A stretch of 64,000 bases of DNA from Corynebacterium urealyticum DSM 7109 (GTDB taxonomy: Bacteria > Actinomycetota > Actinomycetes > Mycobacteriales > Mycobacteriaceae). The stretch spans positions 1,178,001-1,242,000 of the forward strand of contig NC_010545.1 in NCBI RefSeq assembly GCF_000069945.1, read 5' to 3'. The notes below the pieces were generated by a model. It searched no databases, was not told the origin of the DNA, and was given only the letters and a program-made list of their open reading frames with translations. How positions within the stretch are numbered: the stretch's first letter is position 1; every line of letters begins with the position of its first letter. Position numbers and translations under genes: made by a program. Shown here piece by piece: positions 18,636 to 31,819 of this stretch.

Positions 18636-19397
18636 ATGAGCACTCTTGAGATCAAGAACCTCCACGCCCAGGTCCTGCCCTCGGACGAGAACGACGAGCC
18701 GAAGAAGATCCTCAACGGCGTGAATCTCACCATCAACTCCGGCGAGACCCACGCAATCATGGGGCCGAACGGCTCCGGTAAGTCCACCCTGGCGTACGCC
18801 ATCAGCGGTCACCCGCGCTACGAGGTCACCGAGGGCGAGGTCCTGCTCGACGGCGTGAACCTCCTCGACCTCGACGTCGATGAGCGCGCCCGCGCCGGCC
18901 TCTTCCTGGCGATGCAGTACCCAACCGAGGTGCCAGGTGTGTCCATGGCCAATTTCCTGCGCTCCGCAGCCACCGCCACCCGTGGCGAGGCCCCGAAGCT
19001 GCGCGAGTGGGTCAAGGAGGCCCGCGAGGCCATGAACGAGCTGGACATCGACCCGTCCTTCTCCGAGCGTTCCGTCAACGAGGGCTTTTCCGGCGGCGAG
19101 AAGAAGCGCCACGAGGTGCTGCAGCTCGGCCTGCTGAAGCCGAAGTTCGCCGTCCTGGATGAGACCGACTCCGGTCTGGACGTCGACGCCCTGCGCATCG
19201 TCTCCGAGGGCATCAACCGCTACCAGGAGCGCGAGAACGGTGGCGTGCTGATGATTACCCACTACCAGCGCATCCTGAACTACGTGAAGCCGGATCACGT
19301 GCACGTCTTCGCCGGCGGCCGCATCGTCACTTCCGGTGGCCCTGAGCTGGCCGAGCAGCTGGAGAACGAGGGCTACGACAAGTTCGTCAACGCCTAA
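18636..19397 (+). CDS. sufC: Fe-S cluster assembly ATPase SufC
   Basis: ABC-type ATPase that drives conformational change of SufB-SufD during cluster assembly. The 253 residues contain Walker A GPNGSGKST, the SufC-specific signature FSGGEKKRHEVLQL, Walker B FAVLDETDSGLD and the H-loop ITHYQR. ATG 18636 follows AAAGGAAAC. A terminator-like hairpin follows the gene, so expression may drop before sufS. Confidence 0.97.
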   Translation: MSTLEIKNLHAQVLPSDENDEPKKILNGVNLTINSGETHAIMGPNGSGKSTLAYAISGHPRYEVTEGEVLLDGVNLLDLDVDERARAGLFLAMQYPTEVPGVSMANFLRSAATATRGEAPKLREWVKEAREAMNELDIDPSFSERSVNEGFSGGEKKRHEVLQLGLLKPKFAVLDETDSGLDVDALRIVSEGINRYQERENGGVLMITHYQRILNYVKPDHVHVFAGGRIVTSGGPELAEQLENEGYDKFVNA

Positions 19398-19410
19398 AAC
19401 ACCCCGAAAG

Positions 19411-19440
19411 CCCACCCCGCAACCCCCTGGGGTGGGTTTT
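19411..19440 (+). terminator. Hairpin with T-run inside the suf operon
   Basis: CCCACCCC (19411-19418) pairs with GGGGTGGG (19429-19436), followed directly by TTTT. It looks like an intrinsic terminator or attenuator between sufC and sufS. Confidence 0.7.
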
Positions 19441-19462
19441 CAATCCCCTCCCAATGCTTTAA

Positions 19463-20752
<1,290 letters not shown>

Positions 20753-20862
20753 CCCCGCCGCCAGGGTGATGTCGCTCTTTTTAAGGACGTCACCGCCCTC
20801 GCGTAGCGGAAGACCTGAATCCAACTACACAACCTCAACCTTCAAAACGGTGGTGAAAGTAC

Positions 20863-21330
20863 ATGAGAATGGAACAGATGTACCAGGAGGTCATCCTGGA
20901 CCATTACAAGCACCCGGAACACGCGGGTCTGCGTGAGCCGTATAACGCGGAGGTCTTCCACGTCAACACTTCCTGTGGTGACGAACTGACGCTGCGGGTG
21001 CACCTGAGCGAGGACCACAAGACGGTTCAGGACATCTCCTACGACGCCGTGGGATGCTCGATTAGCCAAGCATCCACCTCCGTGATGGCCGATGAGATCG
21101 TGGGCAAGCCGGTCACGGAAGCCTTCGCAAAGCTCGCCGAATTCGAGAAGATGATCACCTCCCGAGGCAAACTGGAGGGCGACGAGGACCTCATCGGCGA
21201 CGGTATCGCCTTTAGCGGTGTCTCCAAGTACCCGGCCCGTGTGAAGTGCGCCCTGCTGGGTTGGAAGGCCTTTGAGGCCGCCGCGATCGACGCAGGCGTT
21301 ACCCCACCCGAGCAGTCCGAAGACGCTTAG
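20863..21330 (+). CDS. sufU: Zinc-dependent sulfurtransferase SufU
   Basis: Accepts persulfide sulfur from SufS and delivers it to the SufBCD scaffold. The 155-residue protein has the four SufU ligands: C38 and D40 in SCGDE, C65 in GCSISQAS, and C129 in VKCALLGW, plus the insertion that separates SufU from IscU scaffolds. ATG 20863 (MRMEQMYQEVI) was used; the in-frame ATG six bases later is an alternative. It is followed by sufT. Confidence 0.95.
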   Translation: MRMEQMYQEVILDHYKHPEHAGLREPYNAEVFHVNTSCGDELTLRVHLSEDHKTVQDISYDAVGCSISQASTSVMADEIVGKPVTEAFAKLAEFEKMITSRGKLEGDEDLIGDGIAFSGVSKYPARVKCALLGWKAFEAAAIDAGVTPPEQSEDA

Positions 21331-21403
21331 AAATCACCCATTAACTAACAACTCACCGTTTCTTTCACGGCACTTAAGCCCAACCCCCAAAGCGAGGAAA
21401 GCA

Positions 21404-21808
21404 ATGTCTGAACAGAACCCTTCCAGCCCGGAGATGGACCCATCGCCGCTCAACGAGGTTCCGGAGCCACCGGCAAACCCAAGCCAGGAGGATCTTGAGC
21501 GTTACGGCAAGATCGAGGAGTGCCTGCTCGACGTCATCGACCCGGAGCTGGGCATCAACGTCGTCGACCTTGGTCTGGTATACGACATCTGGGATGAGGG
21601 CAAGACTGTCATGATCAATATGACGCTGACCTCCCCGGCGTGCCCGCTGCACGACATGATTGAGGACCAAGCGCAGACCGCGGTGCTGAGCACGCTCCAG
21701 GAGTATGAGGACCTGCAGATCAACTGGGTCTGGACCCCAGCCTGGGGCCCGCAGATGATCAACGAGGAAGGCCGCGAGCAGCTGCGTTACCTCGGCTTCT
21801 CGGTCTAA
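21404..21808 (+). CDS. sufT: SUF system assembly protein SufT (MIP18/DUF59)
   Basis: Accessory factor for Fe-S cluster maturation, family DUF59. The 134-residue protein has a proline-rich tail (1-30) and the conserved core DPELGINVVDLGLVYDI followed by LTSPACPLHD, whose cysteine is the family's reactive or metal-binding residue. The open frame starts earlier at 21272, overlapping sufU, but ATG 21404 with GAGGAAAG upstream is the real start. Last gene of the suf cluster; its stop overlaps the convergent pseudogene by 4 bp. Confidence 0.93.
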   Translation: MSEQNPSSPEMDPSPLNEVPEPPANPSQEDLERYGKIEECLLDVIDPELGINVVDLGLVYDIWDEGKTVMINMTLTSPACPLHDMIEDQAQTAVLSTLQEYEDLQINWVWTPAWGPQMINEEGREQLRYLGFSV

Positions 21809-23098
21809 TTTCGCTGCAGGCCGAAGCGTAGGTACCGCCAGGGGCGGCGATAGAGGGGGAGTAACACCGGGTGAACCCACCCGGTGTTTTTCCTTAACCG
21901 CCACATGGTTCTGGCGGTGCGCAGCCCGCTGCGCCCGGAAAGGTAAGCCAGCTGGTCGGCGGTGGACAGGGAAAAGAAGGCGGCGAAGAAGCTTTGGACG
22001 TCCTCGGTGTCGGCCTCGGCGACAAGCAGGGAACCGATCCGCCGCAGTGCCCGGGCGAGGGTCACGTTCGCCCGCCGAGCCAGCCCCATAAGATTCGCCC
22101 CACTGCGTCCTAACCCAGTGCGTTTTACCCCACTGTGACCTAACCCAGTGTGTTTCGACCGAGCCTGTGTCGCCCCCACTCGGTCGAGGAAGCCATCCAC
22201 CTCCTGCAGCGCCGTACCTACCGAATAGCCGGTCGCGGGGTGGATGAAGCCGTCTCGGGCCCCGAAAGCGAGCGCCTTTGAGCCGGCAGCGGTGGTGCCC
22301 ATAGGGATGGCGACGAGCTCCTCCTCCACGATCTGAAGATCATCGCGCCAACCCTCACCCTGGAGGCTTGCCAGTCGCGCCTCGAGCCGGGCGCGCAGCA
22401 AGCAGAAATCAGCGTCGGTGGGGTGGGACGTGCTCGCCAGGATCGTTTCTTCCGCGAGCCAGCCATCGGGGAGACGCTGAACGTAGAGGAAGCTTGGTTT
22501 GGCGTCGAGGGATTCCGCCGCGGGGGATGCGGTCCAGTCCATGAGAGTCGGGGTGGTCAACGGCTCTGAGAGCGCGACGTCGGAGGCGGGATGGGGGCGA
22601 AGCACGTACCCCACCGCGATCTGCCACAGTGCCCCTCGGGTGGCCGCACCGCGGCAGTCCACTGTGAGCCCCGGCAAGCCAGCGAGTTGATGCTCGGCGA
22701 TGACTTCGTCGTATAGGCGCCCCTCGCTTCGCTTCACCGCCTCGGCCACAGCAGCGCGCAGCTCATCTTTGGCCATCATCCGGTAGCCAAAACCCAGCTG
22801 CTTGGTGCTCCCCCGGGGTGGGGGTCACGCGGATGGCTTCGGCGGGGGAGAAGAAGCTCCCGGCCCAGTCTGGGATCTCCGGAGCGAAGGCACCGTAGGT
22901 GGCGGGCCAAGCAGGCCATGCATCCGCCCCTGCTGCGTTTGGACGTGAACCGGGATCGTAGCCGTGCACCTGCCAACCCCGCTGCGCGGCGCGGAGCGCG
23001 AGGATCGCGCCCGCTGGCCCCAAACCAATGACGTTGATTCGGCGCGTCCCAGCGCCCCGGAAAGGGGCCGCCGGGGCTGCGGTAATTCTCCAGCTCAT
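21805..23098 (-). pseudogene. Lycopene-cyclase-like flavoprotein, frameshifted
   Basis: Two overlapping reading frames together encode one FAD-dependent protein. The first (23098 down to the stop at 22763) has the dinucleotide motif VIGLGPAGAILALRAAQRG and a WPATYGAF segment typical of lycopene cyclases of the CrtY/CrtL type; the second (to 21805) continues with LGFGYRMMAKDEL, DCRGAATRGALWQIAVGY and ARDGFIHPATGYSVG. The frame change must lie between 22824 and 22763, near homopolymers at 22810-22824. One extra base or two missing bases would explain it. It is either a broken gene or a sequence error. No other carotenoid gene is in the window, so the substrate is uncertain. Confidence 0.8.
22101..22160 (-). 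repeat. 30-bp in-frame tandem repeat
   Basis: Two 30-bp units (22101-22130, 22131-22160) differ at six positions and encode a ten-residue repeat of the form (S/V)K(H/R)TGLG(H/R)SG, with a degenerate third copy (ANLMGLA) after it. It lies in the C-terminal half of the frameshifted flavoprotein. Confidence 0.75.
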
Positions 23099-23129
23099 GC
23101 CCCCAATCTAGCTAAGGGCCGAGCAGTGT

Positions 23130-23135
23130 TAGGGT
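23130..23135 (+). promoter_or_regulatory. -10 element, leaderless ABC-F gene
   Basis: TAGGGT ends seven bases before GTG 23143 with no ribosome site between. Confidence 0.5.
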
Positions 23136-23142
23136 ATTGCCT

Positions 23143-24774
23143 GTGATTGTGACGAAGGATCTGGAAGTTCGGGTGGGCGCACGCACCCTCCTCACCGCAC
23201 CAGGCGAGCACCTGCGGGTGCAGCCGGGCGACCGTATCGCGCTGGTGGGACGTAACGGCGCCGGTAAAACCACCACGATGCGGATCTTGGCGGGGGAGAC
23301 CGAGCCCTACGGTGGCAGCGTCGTCAGCTCCGGGGAGCTGGGCTACCTGCCACAGGACTCGAAGGAAGGGGACATCGAGCAGAGTGCGCGGGACCGCGTC
23401 CTCTCGGCACGAGGCCTTGACCGGATCCGGCAGTCCATGGAGCGCCAACAGGAGATCATGGAGACCGCGACGACGGACTCCAAGCGCGACGCCGCGATCC
23501 GCAAGTACTCCCGGCTGGAGGAGCAGTACCACTCGCTGGGCGGCTACGAGGCCAATGCCGAGGCGGCCCGCATCTGCGACGCTCTGGGCCTGCCGGAACG
23601 CGTGCTCGACCAGCAGCTAAAGACCCTCTCGGGCGGCCAGCGCCGACGCGTGGAGCTCGCCCAGATCCTCTTCGCCGCCACGGCCGGCTCCGGGCGCTCC
23701 AAGACCACCCTGCTGCTCGACGAGCCGACCAACCACCTGGACTCGGATTCCATCGCCTGGCTGAAGGACTTCCTCTCCAAGCACGAGGGTGGGCTGATCA
23801 TGATCTCCCACGACGTCGAGCTCATCGAGGCGGTCTGCAACCGGGTCTGGTTCCTGGACGCGGTCCGCGCCGAGGCGGATGTCTACAACATGGGGTGGAA
23901 GAAGTACCTGGACGCTCGCGCCCTGGACGAGGCACGTCGACGTCGGGAACGGGCGAATGCGGAGAAGAAGGCCTCCGCACTGAAGAAGCAGGCCGATAAG
24001 TTCGGGGCGAAGGCGAATAAGGCCCGCGCCGCTAAGCAGATGGTGGCCCGCGCTGACCGGATGCTCGACCAGCTGGATGAGGTGCGCGTCGAGGATAAGG
24101 TCGCCTCGATCCGTTTCCCGAAACCCGCCCCGTGCGGCAAAACCCCGCTGTTCGCCAAGGGGCTGACCAAGATGTACGGCTCCCTGGAGGTCTTCGCTGG
24201 CGTAGACCTGGCGATCGACAAGGGCAGCCGCGTCGTCGTCCTGGGCTTCAACGGTGCCGGTAAGACCACGCTGCTGAAGCTGCTGGCCGGGGTGGAGCGC
24301 ACGGACGGGGAGGGCGGCATCGTCACGGGCCACGGGCTCAAGATCGGCTACTTCGCCCAGGAGCACGACACCATCGACGGGAGCAAGTCCGTGTGGCAGA
24401 ACGCCATCGACGCTTGCCCCGATGCCGATGAGCAGGAGCTGCGCAGCCTGCTGGGCGCGTTTATGTTCTCCGGGGAGAAGCTGGACCAGCCCGCGGGCAC
24501 GCTCTCGGGCGGCGAGAAGACGCGCCTGGCGCTAGCTACGCTGGTTTCCTCCCGTGCGAACGTGCTGCTGCTCGACGAGCCGACGAATAACCTCGACCCG
24601 CAGTCCCGCGAGCAGGTCTTGGACGCGCTGCGCACCTACGAGGGAGCGGTGGTGCTGGTGACCCACGACCCGGGTGCCGTGCGGGCTTTGGAGCCGGAGC
24701 GGGTCATCGTTCTACCTGATGGTGTGGAGGACCTGTGGAACGACGAGTACATGGAGATCGTCGAGCTGGCGTAG
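23143..24774 (+). CDS. ABC-F family ATPase
   Basis: Soluble protein with two ABC ATPase domains in tandem and no membrane segments, the ABC-F architecture that acts on ribosomes. Domain 1 has Walker A GRNGAGKTT near residue 41 and signature LSGGQRRRVELAQ; domain 2 has GFNGAGKTT near residue 371 and LSGGEKTRLALA. A basic helical linker (about 255-310, rich in R, K and A) joins them. GTG 23143 is preferred over TTG 23137 because it sits at leaderless spacing behind TAGGGT. Positional match to Rv1473. Whether it protects against antibiotics or acts in general translation is unknown. Confidence 0.92.
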   Translation: MIVTKDLEVRVGARTLLTAPGEHLRVQPGDRIALVGRNGAGKTTTMRILAGETEPYGGSVVSSGELGYLPQDSKEGDIEQSARDRVLSARGLDRIRQSMERQQEIMETATTDSKRDAAIRKYSRLEEQYHSLGGYEANAEAARICDALGLPERVLDQQLKTLSGGQRRRVELAQILFAATAGSGRSKTTLLLDEPTNHLDSDSIAWLKDFLSKHEGGLIMISHDVELIEAVCNRVWFLDAVRAEADVYNMGWKKYLDARALDEARRRRERANAEKKASALKKQADKFGAKANKARAAKQMVARADRMLDQLDEVRVEDKVASIRFPKPAPCGKTPLFAKGLTKMYGSLEVFAGVDLAIDKGSRVVVLGFNGAGKTTLLKLLAGVERTDGEGGIVTGHGLKIGYFAQEHDTIDGSKSVWQNAIDACPDADEQELRSLLGAFMFSGEKLDQPAGTLSGGEKTRLALATLVSSRANVLLLDEPTNNLDPQSREQVLDALRTYEGAVVLVTHDPGAVRALEPERVIVLPDGVEDLWNDEYMEIVELA

Positions 24775-24829
24775 GCGCCGCCGTCATTGGACGGTTAGTC
24801 GGGGAGGTAACGGCGCGGTGCTTCCGCTC

Positions 24830-25615
24830 TTACCAGGCCCAGCCGGCCCGCCCGAACCAGTTGCGCTCCGCAAGGTTGAAGACGGCTTCGCGCTGCTTCT
24901 GCGTCAGCCCGGAGTCCAGCTCCGCGTGGGTTTGGCCTGGGCGACGGCTGATGCCCACGATCGCCCAGCCGTTATTGTTCCAGTCATCCACCGTGGCATC
25001 CCCCTCGGAGCTCGCCATGTTGAAGCGGGAACGGTACCAGTCGGGTTTGCGGCTCATTTCGAACTCGAAGGAGTGCATCTGCCGGGTCGTGCCGTCGGGG
25101 AGAAGCACGGTCAGCGGGGCCCGGTAGTAGTAATGGAACGTCCGGCCGGAGTCGCTGGAGCTGCTGACATCAGTGCGGCAGTGATAGAACTGCCCAACGA
25201 GCGCCGGATAGTAGTCGATCCAACCATTCTTCCAAGCCGTGATGATCCGCTTACGCCGGTGAAGATCGCGCGAGATCGCGTACGCCGCGACGCACACAAA
25301 GATGCTGCCGATGATGGCAAAGAAGATGTCAATGGTGTCGAATTTATCTCTCCACGACCCGGTGGCACTCAGGTCGCTGAGCAGGAACCTGAAGCCGATC
25401 AGCGCGAAAACGCCGCCGAAAAGGCCAAAGATCAGGAAGAACACGACGCGACCGGGCAGCGAACGCAGGTATGGCGCGGGGCCTGCTCCCCGCACCGCTT
25501 CGAAGACTCCGCTGCGATCCCGCATCGGGTTGGGGGCGGCGTAGTAGTCCTCGCCTCGTTCGGGCACCAGAGGGGTCTCCAACCCAGATTTAAACTTCAA
25601 TTGAGTGCGCGGCAT
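24830..25615 (-). CDS. Hypothetical membrane protein, two TM segments
   Basis: A protein of about 261 residues not assigned to a family. After a polar N-terminus come two hydrophobic segments (about 56-78 and 97-116), then a soluble region rich in aromatic residues (RTFHYYYRAPLTVLL) and a tryptophan-rich tail. The start is uncertain: ATG 25615 (MPRTQLKF) has no strong ribosome site, and the frame is open to 25729. The second half looks beta-rich. It is convergent with the ABC-F gene. Confidence 0.65.
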   Translation of the reverse strand: MPRTQLKFKSGLETPLVPERGEDYYAAPNPMRDRSGVFEAVRGAGPAPYLRSLPGRVVFFLIFGLFGGVFALIGFRFLLSDLSATGSWRDKFDTIDIFFAIIGSIFVCVAAYAISRDLHRRKRIITAWKNGWIDYYPALVGQFYHCRTDVSSSSDSGRTFHYYYRAPLTVLLPDGTTRQMHSFEFEMSRKPDWYRSRFNMASSEGDATVDDWNNNGWAIVGISRRPGQTHAELDSGLTQKQREAVFNLAERNWFGRAGWAW

Positions 25616-25780
25616 GCGCGTCGGCTGCGTCACGGCTGTAGCCCCTCGTCGCTGTGAAGTAGACAACAAAGTGCCACCAGAATACGTAATGACGCCACCG
25701 TGGACACGAAAAAACCGAGCTGCAGCCAAGCACAGCGCCGATCTTTAGACGCTGTGCTGGTCCGCGCTCGGGAAGTTTCG

Positions 25781-27145
25781 CTAGTTACGGAAGCCGTGCA
25801 CCGGGGCTGGGATGAAGCCACCGCGGTGGACGAAAGCATCGTTGCCCTTCGCGTTCACCGGGATGACCGGGGCGTAGCCCAGCAGGCCACCGAAATTCAC
25901 CTCGTCGCCAGGCTTCGTACCTGGCACAGGGATGAGGCGAGCGGCGGTGGTCTTATGGTTCATCACGCCGATCGCAGCCTCGTCGGCAATCATGCCGGCG
26001 ATGAGCTCGGCCGAGGTATCGCCCGGGATGGCGATCATGTCGAAGCCGACGGAGCAAATGCTGGTCATGGCCTCGAGCTTGTCCATGGTGATGGAGCCTT
26101 CGCGCACGGCGTCGATCATGCCCTTGTCCTCGGACACCGGGATGAAGGAACCGGAAAGGCCACCCACGCGGGAGCAAGCCATCATGCCGCCCTTCTTGAC
26201 CGCGTCGTTGAGCAAGGCCAGAGCAGCGGTGGTGCCGTGGGTACCAACCTGGTCCAGGCCCATGCTCTCGAGCACGTGCGCCACCGAGTCGCCCACCTCG
26301 GCGGTCGGTGCCAGGGAGAGGTCGACGATGCCAAAGGGGACTCCGAGGCGCTCGGCAGCCATCGTGCCGACCAGCTGGCCTGCGCGGGTGATCTTGAAGG
26401 CAGCCTTCTTGATCTCCTCGGCAATCTCGTTGAGGGAGGCACCAGCCATCGGGGCGATCGCGTTGTTGACCACGCCCGGGCCGGAGACGCCGACGGAGAT
26501 CACCGTGTCCGGCTCCTCGATGCCGTGGAAGGCACCCGCCATGAACGGGTTATCACCGACCGCGTTCGCGAAGACCACGAGCTTCGCGCAGGCGATGGAG
26601 GACTCGTCCTTGGTCAACTCGGCTGCTTCCTTGACGACCCTGCCCATCAGGCCGACGGCGTCCATGTTCACGCCGGCACGGGAGGTCGCGACGTTGACCG
26701 AGCCGCAGACCGCGCCGGTGGTAGACAGCGCCTCGGGGATGGAGCGGATGAGTCGCTCATCGGAGGTCGTCGCACCCTTTTCGACCAGCGCGGAGTAACC
26801 ACCGACAAAGTTCACGCCCAGCTCGCCAGCGGCACGGTCCAGTGCCTTGGCGATCTCCACCGGGTTACCCTCCACACCGGCAGCGACGAGGGAGACAGGG
26901 GATACGGAGACCCGCTTATTCACGATCGGGATACCCAGCTCACGCTCGATACCCTCGCACACCGGCACCAGGTCACGGGCGCGCTCGGTCACGCGATCGT
27001 ATACCGCCTGAGCCGTGGCCTCCATGGTGGAGCGGGTGCAGCCGATGAGCGAAATACCCATCGTCACCGTGCGGATATCCAGCCGGTAGTCCTCGATCAT
27101 CCGGATGACCTCGAGGAAGCGGGCAGAAGAGAATTCGAAGTTCAC
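25781..27145 (-). CDS. UPF0210 (PFL/DUF711) family protein
   Basis: A 454-residue member of the UPF0210/DUF711 family, whose fold is related to glycyl-radical/PFL-like barrels but whose function is not known. Conserved stretches are [31 protein letters not shown] and [24 protein letters not shown] in part, with [13 protein letters not shown] near the end. A GTG start 12 bp after the ACT-domain gene indicates an operon; UPF0210 and ACT (UPF0237) genes are commonly paired in bacteria, suggesting a ligand-sensing partner. Confidence 0.9.
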   Translation of the reverse strand: MNFEFSSARFLEVIRMIEDYRLDIRTVTMGISLIGCTRSTMEATAQAVYDRVTERARDLVPVCEGIERELGIPIVNKRVSVSPVSLVAAGVEGNPVEIAKALDRAAGELGVNFVGGYSALVEKGATTSDERLIRSIPEALSTTGAVCGSVNVATSRAGVNMDAVGLMGRVVKEAAELTKDESSIACAKLVVFANAVGDNPFMAGAFHGIEEPDTVISVGVSGPGVVNNAIAPMAGASLNEIAEEIKKAAFKITRAGQLVGTMAAERLGVPFGIVDLSLAPTAEVGDSVAHVLESMGLDQVGTHGTTAALALLNDAVKKGGMMACSRVGGLSGSFIPVSEDKGMIDAVREGSITMDKLEAMTSICSVGFDMIAIPGDTSAELIAGMIADEAAIGVMNHKTTAARLIPVPGTKPGDEVNFGGLLGYAPVIPVNAKGNDAFVHRGGFIPAPVHGFRN

Positions 27146-27156
27146 GCCGCGCCGCC

Positions 27157-27426
27157 TTAAATATCGTTGATGGCGCTGAACAGGGCCTCGGACTGGATGC
27201 GCACAACCATGCCCAGCGGCTGGCCCGCGGCGTCAAAGGCCTCCTGGAGGGCACCCATATCCACGCCGGTATCCGGCAGCTCCACGCGCATGATCATGGT
27301 GAAGAAGTCATCCATGATGGTCTGGGAGACGTCGACGATATTTAGACCCTCGTCGGCTGCCGCCTTGGCGACGGCGGCGATAACACCGGGGCGATCCTTG
27401 CCGGTAGTGGTAATGATTGCATACAT
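27157..27426 (-). CDS. ACT domain-containing protein (UPF0237)
   Basis: An 89-residue single ACT domain, a small-molecule (often amino acid) binding fold. The start [25 protein letters not shown] shows the classic ACT turn GKDRPG. The ATG at 27426 gives the standard family length; the longer frame upstream would overlap the divergent gene. It is first in a two-gene unit with UPF0210. Its ligand is unknown. Confidence 0.9.
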   Translation of the reverse strand: MYAIITTTGKDRPGVIAAVAKAAADEGLNIVDVSQTIMDDFFTMIMRVELPDTGVDMGALQEAFDAAGQPLGMVVRIQSEALFSAINDI

Positions 27427-27469
27427 GTGGCCAGTATAGACCTGGAAAAATGCAGCTAGAAAAGGGGTG

Positions 27470-27475
27470 TAGGGT
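27470..27475 (+). promoter_or_regulatory. -10 element, leaderless NAD(P)-binding gene
   Basis: TAGGGT ends seven bases before ATG 27483, the same arrangement as at the ABC-F and trmI genes. Confidence 0.5.
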
Positions 27476-27482
27476 GGGCGCC

Positions 27483-28139
27483 ATGAAAAAGCAACATGTT
27501 CTCGTCCTTGGCGCCGGCGGCAACGTCTCGCGCCACAGCATCCCGAAGCTCGTCGCAGCAGGCCACAGCGTCTCAGCGCTGGTCCGCAACCCCGATCACG
27601 TCCAGAAGCTCGTCGACGAGGGCGCAACCGCGATTGTGCGCGATCTCACGACGATCAGCACTGAGGAGTGGGAGCGCCTGCTCCGCCCATTCGATGTGAT
27701 CGTTTGGTCTGCCGGTGCCGGAGGAGGCTCCGCAGAGCTGACTTACGCCGTCGACCGCGATGCTGCGATGGCAATGATCGACGCCCTCGAGTCCCTTGGG
27801 GATGCAGCCCCGTTTACCGTCATGGTCTCCTACGCGGGCGCAACCGAGGCGACGACCGAGGACGACGGCGGTTCCTGGTACGCCTACGTCGAATCCAAGA
27901 AGGCGGTCGACAAGCGACTGCTCGGTTCCACGCTGCCGTACCAGATTCTGGGCCCAACCCGCCTAACCGACGACGCGGCAGCAGGCGTCACGGTGCTGGA
28001 TGGCGCCATGGACCCCGCGTCCGAGACGGCGCGCGAACTGGTCGCTGACGTCATCGTCGAGTCCGTCGGGCGCGGGGAAGCGTTTGACCGCAACCCGCTC
28101 GACTTCGAAAACGGCACGGGCGACGTCGCCGACGTCTAA
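27483..28139 (+). CDS. NAD(P)-binding Rossmann protein, atypical SDR
   Basis: A 218-residue protein starting MKKQHVLVLGAGGNVSRHSI, whose VLGAGGNVSRH is a dinucleotide-binding loop of the NmrA/atypical short-chain dehydrogenase group. It has a YVESKKAVDKRL stretch in the place of the YxxxK motif. ATG 27483 is chosen over the longer open frame because of leaderless spacing and the Rossmann motif directly after. It stands alone, divergent from the ACT gene and convergent with acnR. Substrate unknown. Confidence 0.85.
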   Translation: MKKQHVLVLGAGGNVSRHSIPKLVAAGHSVSALVRNPDHVQKLVDEGATAIVRDLTTISTEEWERLLRPFDVIVWSAGAGGGSAELTYAVDRDAAMAMIDALESLGDAAPFTVMVSYAGATEATTEDDGGSWYAYVESKKAVDKRLLGSTLPYQILGPTRLTDDAAAGVTVLDGAMDPASETARELVADVIVESVGRGEAFDRNPLDFENGTGDVADV

Positions 28140-28148
28140 CTGCGAGGG

Positions 28149-28703
28149 CTACTCGCCGCGCACCGACTGCTCGACGAGGTCGAGCATCTTCTCGAGCTGC
28201 GTGGTGTCAGCTCCTTCGGCCATTTTCGTCATCAACCCGTCCATCACTGTCTCGAGGTAGGTCTGGATGACCTCCAGCGGAACATCGGTGCGCATCGAGA
28301 CATTGTGGGACAGGCGAGCCCGGATGGCGGCATCGAGGACCTGCTGGTGCTTGCGCCACCGCGCCTCGAACTCCGGGTCGGTACGCAGCTTGCGGATCGT
28401 TTCCGCACGCGTGATGTACCAACTGTTGGTCTCCGGGTGCGTGATCATGTGCCGCATAACCTCAATGAGGCCGTGGTTCGACACGACTTCCGCGTGACGG
28501 GCGGCATCCTCCCGCACCACCGCGAGGAAGAGAGCTTCCTTGTCTGCGAAGTGGTGGAAGATCGCGCCCCGGGTCTTGCCGGTGGCTTTCTCCAGCCGGG
28601 CGACGGTCGCCCCCTCGTAGCCATATTGCGCGAAACAACCACGGGCTTGCTCGATAATCTCCCGACGACGGCGGGATAGTTCACGGTCGCTGACGATGGG
28701 CAT
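28149..28703 (-). CDS. acnR: TetR-type repressor of aconitase, AcnR
   Basis: A 184-residue TetR-family regulator. Residues about 8-55 form the helix-turn-helix (RRREIIEQARGCFAQYGYEG, then VARLEKATGKTRGAIFHHF). It lies directly downstream of acn on the same strand, the arrangement of C. glutamicum, where AcnR represses acn. ATG 28703 (MPIVSDREL) is the start; the frame is open further upstream. A hairpin between acn and acnR suggests reduced read-through or a separate promoter. Confidence 0.93.
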   Translation of the reverse strand: MPIVSDRELSRRRREIIEQARGCFAQYGYEGATVARLEKATGKTRGAIFHHFADKEALFLAVVREDAARHAEVVSNHGLIEVMRHMITHPETNSWYITRAETIRKLRTDPEFEARWRKHQQVLDAAIRARLSHNVSMRTDVPLEVIQTYLETVMDGLMTKMAEGADTTQLEKMLDLVEQSVRGE

Positions 28704-28782
28704 GGCAGATTCCTTGGTTGCGCGCCCTCGATATGGGGTTTGGGGTCGCGCGGGGTCGAAGAAAAAGTTTAAGAAAAGGGGA

Positions 28783-28815
28783 GAGGGGCCCACCGGCTAG
28801 GCCGGAAGGCCCCTC
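28783..28815 (-). terminator. Terminator-like hairpin between acn and acnR
   Basis: GAGGGGCC (28783-28790) pairs with GGCCCCTC (28808-28815), with an inner CCGGC/GCCGG helix. On the minus strand it is followed by a pyrimidine run with TTTT. Confidence 0.65.
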
Positions 28816-28830
28816 AGCAGATGGGGAGAA

Positions 28831-31641
<2,811 letters not shown>

Positions 31642-31762
31642 TATTAGCTCCTGAGTCTCTTCTCGTAGTCGATAAGTCGCTCCGCGGCTGGAGCGCGGGG
31701 GAGCGCTCCTTAAAATTACGTCCCGGAGTTCGTCGTGGACGTAGCACGGGGAGTACACCTCT

Positions 31763-31768
31763 ATTATG
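31763..31768 (-). promoter_or_regulatory. Likely acn -10 element
   Basis: CATAAT (minus strand), preceded by TG at the extended -10 position, would place the transcript start near 31755, about 114 bases before the acn start codon. As I recall, the C. glutamicum acn start lies at almost the same distance. Confidence 0.5.
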
Positions 31769-31803
31769 CAGGTTTTCCCGGTGACGTCTGCCACCGACAT
31801 TAA

Positions 31804-31819
31804 CAGTACGGCCGTTACG
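31804..31819. promoter_or_regulatory. Candidate AcnR half-site
   Basis: CAGTAC followed by GGCCGTTACG matches the left half of the AcnR motif CAGNAC-N4-GTACTG fully but only half of the right side. It lies upstream of the proposed -10 rather than over it, so the assignment is weak. Confidence 0.3.

Noticed and set aside
20763..20799. Terminator between sufS and sufU
   Set aside because: A GGTGATGTC/GACGTCACC stem exists, but the T-run is in its loop rather than after the stem.
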